DNA from: CAZBQJ01 sp964494085 | Lineage (GTDB): Bacteria; Patescibacteriota; Gracilibacteria; UBA1369 | DNA length: 64,000 nt | NCBI GenBank assembly: GCA_964494085.1 | Contig: CAZBQJ010000001.1 | Coordinates: forward strand, 334,580 to 398,579 | Direction of reading: 5' to 3' | In this document: positions 58,801 through 64,000 of the stretch, piece after piece | Layout: each line of letters opens with the position of its first letter | How positions within the stretch are numbered: position 1 is the first letter of the stretch | Position numbers and translations under genes: made by a program | Notes under the pieces: model-generated | The model's database searches: none | What the model was told of the DNA's origin: nothing | Seen by the model: only the letters and a program-made list of their open reading frames with translations

Positions 58801-59739
58801 ATTATTAGTATTATCAAACTCTATCTGATTAGGCTTATTCTGATCCGCAATCGCGCTAGTATAATTAGCAGCCACTACAGGTGTACCAGTACTAATATCA
58901 AATCTAGTTAAATTAGCTGTACTAACGTTAATTACATACAGGTTAGTACCAGCAGAGTTGATAGCTAAGTCATAATAAGGAGTATTACCATTACTGGGAT
59001 AAGCAGTACCGGCTGCTGGAGGCGCAGAAGTCAGAGGGATTGGATCCTTCGAACTACAAACGGAAATGTATTTGATCACATTCGGATCAGTCATTGGTGG
59101 ATCTGTATCTTCCCAATGGAACCAGACATTAGTCCAATCCAACCAACCAACTGAATCCGTCCAGGCATAACGGTCTGCTGCAGGAGCTGTCGGAATCAAA
59201 CCACGATTGGATCCGGACGGGGTTGGTTTCAATTGACTAAATGTACTGTCAAAACTAATCCAACCGATGTTGTCTCCCCAAGCATAACCACTCATAGTCA
59301 CATTGACAAAGTCCGGAGCAGTACCACCGGTAGCACCGAAGGTTACAGAATAGGCTTGAGTACCACAAGCAATGTCGAGATTCTTTGCGCCCACTCCACC
59401 TGGACAATACAAACTTACCCAACCCAAATTATCGTTCCATACCCAACCTTCCAAATGATCCGGAGTAACTTTGTCAGCCTTCATCCGCACACAGGCTGCT
59501 TGCGCAGCCGGAACACCGGCATCATCGAAATCCATAATCCCTCCATTATTCACCCCACCCACCAAAACAGCTTGCGTCTGGCCCGTAACATCATAACAAG
59601 GAGGATTTTCATATTCTCTTGCTCCAGCTGCTAAGGCCGTTGGTGTAGATAAAAAGAGTAAAGAAATTAACGGCAAAAGGGTCACTAATGGCAAAGCCAG
59701 GAACAAAACTTTACTTTTCAACTTGGATATTGTGGACAT
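55840..59739 (-). CDS. Very large secreted surface protein, 1299 aa
   Basis: The N-terminus has a signal peptide (about residues 8-37, ending ALAAGA). Three copies of a W-rich motif follow: GWVWNDNLGWVSLYC, GYAWGDNIGWISFDS and RYAWTDSVGWLDW (about residues 95-205). A stretch of about 300 residues then reads like a beta-propeller with repeated AVWVLENDN/FVWVIQNDG/AVWVGDTGN units. The rest is beta-rich with Cys-rich patches and DFAKKASDVTLHSLGN. No sorting signal is seen at the C-terminus. It is probably exported and displayed on the surface; ligand unknown. It is Thr/Asn/Ser-rich like other CPR exoproteins. Confidence 0.75.
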   Translation of the reverse strand: MSTISKLKSKVLFLALPLVTLLPLISLLFLSTPTALAAGAREYENPPCYDVTGQTQAVLVGGVNNGGIMDFDDAGVPAAQAACVRMKADKVTPDHLEGWVWNDNLGWVSLYCPGGVGAKNLDIACGTQAYSVTFGATGGTAPDFVNVTMSGYAWGDNIGWISFDSTFSQLKPTPSGSNRGLIPTAPAADRYAWTDSVGWLDWTNVWFHWEDTDPPMTDPNVIKYISVCSSKDPIPLTSAPPAAGTAYPSNGNTPYYDLAINSAGTNLYVINVSTANLTRFDISTGTPVVAANYTSAIADQNKPNQIEFDNTNNRLYMVSYSSASSFGVLSLKPTTLGVNWAQPISHSWGIADMASDSGNDAVWVLENDNTNNGVLQKYRGNDGALLATLNFPTGVRSVLKNPSGSFVWVIQNDGKFVKVSNAGAFFTGSYASSLYNPGYSMGLPAFKMTYDSVDNAVWVGDTGNNVLYKLKAADVSPFNGTIAASTFTSPIDGPSYLDFDANKKVVWVVGSGIGTGKIDSQTGTNYGVYPSVTPTNAIQVVHDDNHNVIWTIEGTSPGKVWKTDRDPVVSPPGLSTCSCDLDGTCPIPNDPAKIPDADGTDDYTIKIPFVDGGVAIPNSQIDECTGTTVDMYTMKPGAKDYCAKIALTWEDDVDYDQTTKTSQQQDNAKYNANNDGAVRKPLTSALYGASDFTYDGVETLWGAKVTSFAPTSERNTMEGMPNEKFYYADSAVTDGGYDTTKSNQNLLKLREIKLLFFKYSTAGGVPGNCIYGNINGSNCEMRNYMENPSTFSFNPLVDILKLSFQDLGNKLLNFISVSSPDNPITFVFQNSAFKAAAINPNISLKAGLQDESTYRMKFVATFPEADEDNASATRAFTSPTNQPLPAQLFSDSPGETFSSEAGPFVYSTVNYTVGGNNVKYYGPKLPRIKAGLLLNPVAKVEGNVYVTDFAKKASDVTLHSLGNISSNLRREAVVRNVAKYLNGFTGTPVSGNQTVAIGTTDSINNLTKLVDEPNRKVFYLKDGDLTLGCSGGCAFDANTTFIVENGNIFVNSNIVPTGNNQVGLIALRDLETNAQNQGLLYIDKDVNWLSGVQIYLDRVVQSYDKTVVSLDANGFAQYADDDYARQGRFKNQLVIEGTISSMNGIGNASRSPATDENGSPLAAGTYCSNYNVLSGICRARVVDLNYLRYYGPGLEICTGSEGVGAIAGVPRDQALKAGGNGCDPTDPAYDIDASDLYTNNGDTDLISGGSGGTRSEYFVSKNLSATIANEFPVNFFYRPIAKGLAGFEVDSSINPLLQN

Positions 59740-60097
59740 TTGGTTTGGGTTTTTTATATTTATTCATACTATTTTACCACAAATCCACTTATCAGCAAAG
59801 TACCGAATCAGGGAATTAGAAGAATCTGCTGCTATTTTTACCAAATCCACCCTCAAATTCTATTTGACAAAATTTTACTTCAATTTCAAAACAACATTAA
59901 TCACTCATTAACAGCAACACAAAGCCAAAAAATAGCAATGATAGAATAAATACGCATCAGAAAGCCCTAAACTCCTTTATGGTTATTCATCAGTACACCC
60001 TCATAAATCGGCCAAAAGGCCTAGTCTCTAAACAAAACTTGCCTTTTGAGCCCGCCACCCTATAATCGATCTAGTCTAATTCTTAACCTTTAAGACC
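59740..60097. other. AT-rich intergenic region with promoters
   Basis: This 358-bp gap between divergent genes has no convincing gene. It carries the HU promoter at 60039-60066, a small GGCC-AAAA-GGCC hairpin at 60011-60022, and presumably the promoter of the surface-protein gene. Confidence 0.5.
60039..60066 (+). promoter_or_regulatory. Promoter of the HU gene
   Basis: TTGCCT (60039-60044), 16 bp, perfect TATAAT (60061-60066), 31 bp before the start codon. Confidence 0.75.
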
Positions 60098-60373
60098 ATG
60101 ACAAAGCAAGACCTAGTCAATGCCGCTGCTGGTGCAGCTGGTGTTACAAAAAAGGACGCAGCTGCTGTCCTCGAAGCTCTTCTCGATAGCGTAACAAAAT
60201 CACTCAAAAAGGGTGACAACGTTACTATCACAGGCTTTGGTACATTCCGTGTATCAAAGAGAGCTGCTCGCACTGGTGTAAATCCACGCAACCCAGGCGA
60301 AAAGATCAAGATCCCAGCAATGAAGCTTCCTGCTTTCAAGGCTGGTAAATCTCTCAAGGACGCTGTTAGATAG
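60098..60373 (+). CDS. hup: HU family DNA-binding protein
   Basis: A 91-residue nucleoid protein that bends and compacts DNA as a dimer. The start TKQDLVNAAAGAAGVTKKDA is the helical dimerisation region. The DNA-binding arm includes GFGTFRVSKRAARTGVNPRNP, the signature of the family, and KIPAMKLPAFKAGKSLKDAV closes the protein. It has its own promoter and terminator, and its codon use is noticeably different from neighbours (more GCT, AAG), fitting high expression. Confidence 0.96.
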   Translation: MTKQDLVNAAAGAAGVTKKDAAAVLEALLDSVTKSLKKGDNVTITGFGTFRVSKRAARTGVNPRNPGEKIKIPAMKLPAFKAGKSLKDAVR

Positions 60374-60392
60374 TCTAACTTTCACTTGAAAT

Positions 60393-60432
60393 AAAAAACC
60401 TCTCTCAATCATTTATGGCGGAGAGGTTTTTT
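60393..60432. terminator. Intrinsic terminator after the HU gene
   Basis: A perfect 12-bp stem, AAAAAACCTCTC with GAGAGGTTTTTT, around a 16-nt loop. Confidence 0.9.
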
Positions 60433-60498
60433 GTTTGCCAAAGCCATTGCCAAAAGGCCCAAAAAACCGTAAATTCCTTACAGTAAACATCAAAACTC

Positions 60499-61515
60499 AT
60501 GTCAGAATTACTTAAAAAGGCGCTCCACGATATCGAGTCGGCCGACAATCTAAATGCTCTCAAAGAAGTCGAGGTGAAATATCTCGGTCGATCCGGCCAG
60601 ATCACCGAATTACTCAAGACTCTGAAAGACCTTTCTGTCGAAGAAAAACGCACTACCGGTCAAAAGATTCAGGAGCTAAAAACCACCTTCACTGAAAGCT
60701 GCTCCGCCAAAGAACGAGAGCTCCGGCGCGCCGAAATCGAAGCTAAACTTACCTCCGAATTTTTCGATTTAACCTTCAGTGAGATTAACCCCCAACGTTC
60801 TCTGGATCCAGGATCCAACCACCCTCTTTCCATACTGCAAAAAGAAGTTGAGCAGATCTTTTCTGAAATGGGTTTCGAAATAGCCGATGGGCCGGAAGTG
60901 GAAAGCGAATATTACAATTTCGAAGCACTCAATATCCCTCCTCATCATCCTGCTCGCGATCTGCAGGATACTTTTTTTCTGGATCATCCGACTGACTCAC
61001 AACACGGCCATTTATTGTTACGCACACACACTTCTCCGGTGCAAATTCGCATGATGGAAAAGTACGGCGCTCCTTTACGTTTGATCGTCCCTGGTCGTGT
61101 TTTCCGTTATGAAGCCACTGATGCCACCCATGACAGCACCTTCAATCAAGTCGAAGGACTATTGATCGACAAAAATGTTGGACTGGCTCACCTCAAAGGT
61201 TTGATGCAGGAATTTTTAAAAAGGTTTTTCAAAGGATCGGCTACTGTCCGTTTTCGGCCCGGCTACTTCCCTTTTGTTGAACCGGGTATAGAAATGGATA
61301 TGCTTTGGAAAAACGGTCATCAGACCAAATGGCTGGAAGTCATGGGAGCTGGGATGGTTCACCCCAATGTCCTCAAAGCCGCCGGACTCGACCCGGATCT
61401 ATATCAAGGCTGGGCTTTTGGTTTCGGCCTAACTCGCTTCGCTATGCTGCGCTACGGCATCGATGATGTCCGCCATCTCCACTCCAATGATCTCCGCTTT
61501 CTCAAGCAATTTTAA
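60499..61515 (+). CDS. pheS: Phenylalanyl-tRNA synthetase alpha subunit
   Basis: A 338-residue catalytic subunit of the heterotetrameric PheRS. The N-terminal coiled coil (residues 1-85) binds tRNA. Motif 2 includes VFRYEATDATHDSTFNQVEG, RTHTSPVQIRMME binds ATP/Phe, and motif 3 is GWAFGFGLTRFAMLRYGI. The start ATG at 60499 follows the HU terminator. pheT follows 11 bp after the stop, so the two subunits are cotranscribed as usual. Confidence 0.96.
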   Translation: MSELLKKALHDIESADNLNALKEVEVKYLGRSGQITELLKTLKDLSVEEKRTTGQKIQELKTTFTESCSAKERELRRAEIEAKLTSEFFDLTFSEINPQRSLDPGSNHPLSILQKEVEQIFSEMGFEIADGPEVESEYYNFEALNIPPHHPARDLQDTFFLDHPTDSQHGHLLLRTHTSPVQIRMMEKYGAPLRLIVPGRVFRYEATDATHDSTFNQVEGLLIDKNVGLAHLKGLMQEFLKRFFKGSATVRFRPGYFPFVEPGIEMDMLWKNGHQTKWLEVMGAGMVHPNVLKAAGLDPDLYQGWAFGFGLTRFAMLRYGIDDVRHLHSNDLRFLKQF

Positions 61516-61526
61516 AGTGAAATAAT

Positions 61527-63947
61527 ATGAAAATATCCGTCAATTGGCTGCGCAATTATGTGAATTTACCGGAAAAAGACTGGCCGGCCTTTGGCGACCT
61601 GTTGACCATTCGTACCGCTGAGGTAGAAGAAGTAATCGATCTGGGCGCCAGTTTCGACAAAATGGTCATTGGCCAAATTGAAACTATCAAACTTCATCCC
61701 AATGCTGACAAACTACGCATCACCACCACCAATATTGGCGGCGCAAATCATCAAATCGTCTGCGGCGCCAGCAATATTTTCGTCGGCCAAAAGGTCGCTG
61801 TTGCCTTGCCCGGAGCCAAAGTCCGCTGGCATGGAGAGGGTGATCTGGTCGAATTACAACCAACCAAAATTCGCGGTGAAGACAGTTATGGGATGATTTG
61901 CGCCGCCTCGGAAATCGGTTTGAAAGATTCAGTCGACGGTATTCTCGATCTTTCCCATCTCAAAGTCGATCCCGGCACATCATTGGCCGAAGCGCTCCAT
62001 AAAAAAGATGTCATCATCGATATCGAGAATAAAACTCTCACTCATCGTCCTGATCTTTGGGGGCATTATGGTATGGCTCGTGAAATCGCCGCTATTCTGG
62101 ATGAAAAATTAAAACCACTCGAGTATTTTACCCAATACAATCAAAAGCTGCCCAAAATTATCGAAGTAGAAGTAAAAGACAAAAAGCTTTGCCCCCGTTA
62201 TCTCACCGTTTCATTGGGTAAAATCAAGGTCGGCCCTTCTCCCGAATGGCTGCGAAATGCTCTGGAAAACACCGGCAACCGTAGTATCAACAATATCGTC
62301 GATGCCACCAATTTCGTTATGCTGGAACTGGGTAATCCTCTCCATGCTTTCGACACCGACAAAATCTCCGGCGGAAAAATCATTGTCCGCAAAGCCAAAA
62401 AGGGAGAAAAAATTGAGACACTCGACAATGAAATGAAAGAACTCGGGACGGACACTCTGATCATCGCCGACATCGAAAAACCATTAGCCATAGCCGGAAT
62501 CAAAGGCGGTCTACATTCCGGAATCCATGACGGAACGACTCGCATCACTCTGGAAGCCGCCAATTTCGATCCTATTTCCACCCGCAATAGCTCTACCAAA
62601 CTCGGTATCCGCACCGAATCCGTTCAACGTTTCGAAAAAGATCTCGATCCTCTTCTCGCCGAACAGGCCCTCGATCGTTTGGTAAAAATTATTCTCGACC
62701 TCTGTCCACAGGCAGAAATAATCAGCTGCAAACAGGATGCCAGTAATTTTCATTATAAACCTCGCAAAATTAAATTCAATCTCCAACGCGCCATCAGTAA
62801 AATCGGTGTAGAGATCGATCCTCAAACCGCCAAAAACCTTCTGGAAAAATTGGAATTTCAGGTCACTTTGGGTAAATCCGCCAAATCACCACTGCAAGTA
62901 TTGGTTCCCAGTTTTCGTGCTACCAAAGACATCAATCATCAGGACGATTTAGTGGAAGAATTAGCCCGTCTTTATGGTTATGAAAAAATCCCTCCGCTAT
63001 TTCCCGAATTACACATCCGTGGCGCTGAACGCCCCAACCTTGAGCGCGTCGAAGAAAATCAACTCCGTGACATTTTCAGCCTGGAATTGGGTTTTCATGA
63101 ATGTATTAATTATTCATTCTACAGCCTCAAAACTCTCCAAAACGCCGGACTGGATGAATCCAAACATCTCCGCATCCGTAATTATCTTTCCGAAGAGCAA
63201 ACTCATTTGCGCACTTCATTGATTCCCAACCTCCTCTACAACACCGCTGAAAACCTCAAGAACTTCGATCACTTCCGCCTTTATGAAGTTGGTCACACTT
63301 ATCAATTAGCTGACAGTTTTTTCCCTCTCGAAGAAAAGTTTATCGCTGGATTGGTCTTGCTCGAAAAGAAAACCAAGGGTGAACCATTTTACCAGATCAA
63401 AAGCGCAGTTGAATTAATGCTTCAACGTTTAAACATCAACTCACTCAAATATCAGCGAGCCGTCAGTCCATCACCACTCGCCCATCCCAATAAATTTACT
63501 GCCTGGTTTGATTTCAAAACTCAACAGGAAATTATCCAGATTTTTGAATTACACCCGGAGGTTGCCGCCAATTTCGGCCTTGCCAAGGAGCGTATAGCCT
63601 GTTTCACAGTGAATTTCACCCAATTACACCTCATTACTCACCCTGAGCGTAAATATCGCCCTATTGGCAAATTCCCGGCCATCCAAATCGATGTCTCCAC
63701 CTTGGTCGACGCCAACCAGGAAGTCGGCGAATTGGAAAAGGCTATCCGCAAAGCAGACCAAAACCTCATTCACGAGATCAAACTTTTCGACCTCTATCAG
63801 GGCGACCATCTTCCCACCGGCAAAAAATCATTGGCCTATCGCATCACTCTCCAATCCAATGACCGCACTCTGACCGATGAGGATATGAAACAGGTTCAAC
63901 AAAAAATCTCCACCAATCTGACCAACCTGGGGGCTGAGATCCGCTAA
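61527..63947 (+). CDS. pheT: Phenylalanyl-tRNA synthetase beta subunit
   Basis: An 806-residue regulatory and editing subunit of PheRS. In order: KISVNWLRNYV start, the EMAP-like tRNA-binding domain (MVIGQIETIKLHPNADKLRI, about residue 50), the B3/B4 editing region (NRSINNIVDATNFVMLELGNP), the B5 domain, a degenerate class II core, and the C-terminal FDX-ACB domain (RPIGKFPAIQIDVSTLVD). The length is normal. Only 53 bp remain in the window after its stop, without a visible gene. Confidence 0.96.
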   Translation: MKISVNWLRNYVNLPEKDWPAFGDLLTIRTAEVEEVIDLGASFDKMVIGQIETIKLHPNADKLRITTTNIGGANHQIVCGASNIFVGQKVAVALPGAKVRWHGEGDLVELQPTKIRGEDSYGMICAASEIGLKDSVDGILDLSHLKVDPGTSLAEALHKKDVIIDIENKTLTHRPDLWGHYGMAREIAAILDEKLKPLEYFTQYNQKLPKIIEVEVKDKKLCPRYLTVSLGKIKVGPSPEWLRNALENTGNRSINNIVDATNFVMLELGNPLHAFDTDKISGGKIIVRKAKKGEKIETLDNEMKELGTDTLIIADIEKPLAIAGIKGGLHSGIHDGTTRITLEAANFDPISTRNSSTKLGIRTESVQRFEKDLDPLLAEQALDRLVKIILDLCPQAEIISCKQDASNFHYKPRKIKFNLQRAISKIGVEIDPQTAKNLLEKLEFQVTLGKSAKSPLQVLVPSFRATKDINHQDDLVEELARLYGYEKIPPLFPELHIRGAERPNLERVEENQLRDIFSLELGFHECINYSFYSLKTLQNAGLDESKHLRIRNYLSEEQTHLRTSLIPNLLYNTAENLKNFDHFRLYEVGHTYQLADSFFPLEEKFIAGLVLLEKKTKGEPFYQIKSAVELMLQRLNINSLKYQRAVSPSPLAHPNKFTAWFDFKTQQEIIQIFELHPEVAANFGLAKERIACFTVNFTQLHLITHPERKYRPIGKFPAIQIDVSTLVDANQEVGELEKAIRKADQNLIHEIKLFDLYQGDHLPTGKKSLAYRITLQSNDRTLTDEDMKQVQQKISTNLTNLGAEIR

Positions 63948-64000
63948 AGTTATAAAACCCTCACCGAAGACCGGACCCGAACACGATCAGACTGACCATC

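Noticed and set aside
1..64000. Recoded UGA (glycine) as in some Gracilibacteria
   Set aside because: Several full-length genes end at TGA at the expected family position, with neighbours directly after, so TGA is a normal stop.

Overview
The window looks like chromosome from a streamlined bacterium of the Candidate Phyla Radiation, most likely near Peregrinibacteria or Gracilibacteria. This placement is inferred from four things: a Cas12a-type CRISPR system, compact gene packing with several stop-codon overlaps between convergent genes, few clear Shine-Dalgarno sites, and many small helical proteins without recognisable relatives. TGA is used as a normal stop (for example at the ends of the PolX and DMT-transporter genes), so the UGA-glycine code of some Gracilibacteria does not apply. 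Three genes carry apparent single-base frameshifts, which may be real decay or assembly error.

Left arm (1-23 kb): mixed housekeeping and redox genes. These include a D-2-hydroxyacid dehydrogenase, flavodoxin-fold reductases, a PolX DNA polymerase whose PHP nuclease site looks dead, a SIMPL protein, a ZIP metal transporter, a large UvrD-like helicase-nuclease, an M50 protease, cyclopropane fatty acid synthase, L28, an ITPase-like protein, tRNA-Ser(GGA), an RRM protein and a TipAS-domain protein. An independently transcribed RNA of about 380 nt, which I could not identify, lies at 11.33-11.71 kb. At 15.8-18.9 kb an S9 peptidase, a 55-residue peptide gene with a strong ribosome site and a frameshifted MvdC/D-like ATP-grasp ligase together resemble a graspetide (RiPP) cluster.

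Centre (23.2-33.6 kb): a complete subtype V-A CRISPR-Cas locus on the minus strand, cas12a-cas4-cas1-cas2, then a leader and an array of 45 repeats and 44 spacers. It is richer in A+T than its surroundings and is flanked by two frameshifted genes, an AbrB-like regulator on the left and a DinD/BRO-type gene on the right.

Right arm (33.7-64 kb): a methyltransferase, MazG-like and NUDIX house-cleaning enzymes, superoxide dismutase, MsrB, an O6-alkylguanine transferase, a tandem cyclase-homology protein, a DMT transporter and a GC-rich block of four unknown genes with near-consensus promoters. These are followed by lgt, a cluster of coiled-coil/TPR-like proteins and their small relatives, mscL, asnS, smpB, a lipoprotein, a phosphohexomutase, a 1299-residue secreted surface protein, HU, and pheS-pheT. 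Cas1-Cas2-Cas4 would add spacers at the leader, and Cas12a would process the pre-crRNA and cut invaders. Oxidative-damage repair (Sod, MsrB, Ogt-like, NUDIX, MazG) is notably well represented for a small genome.
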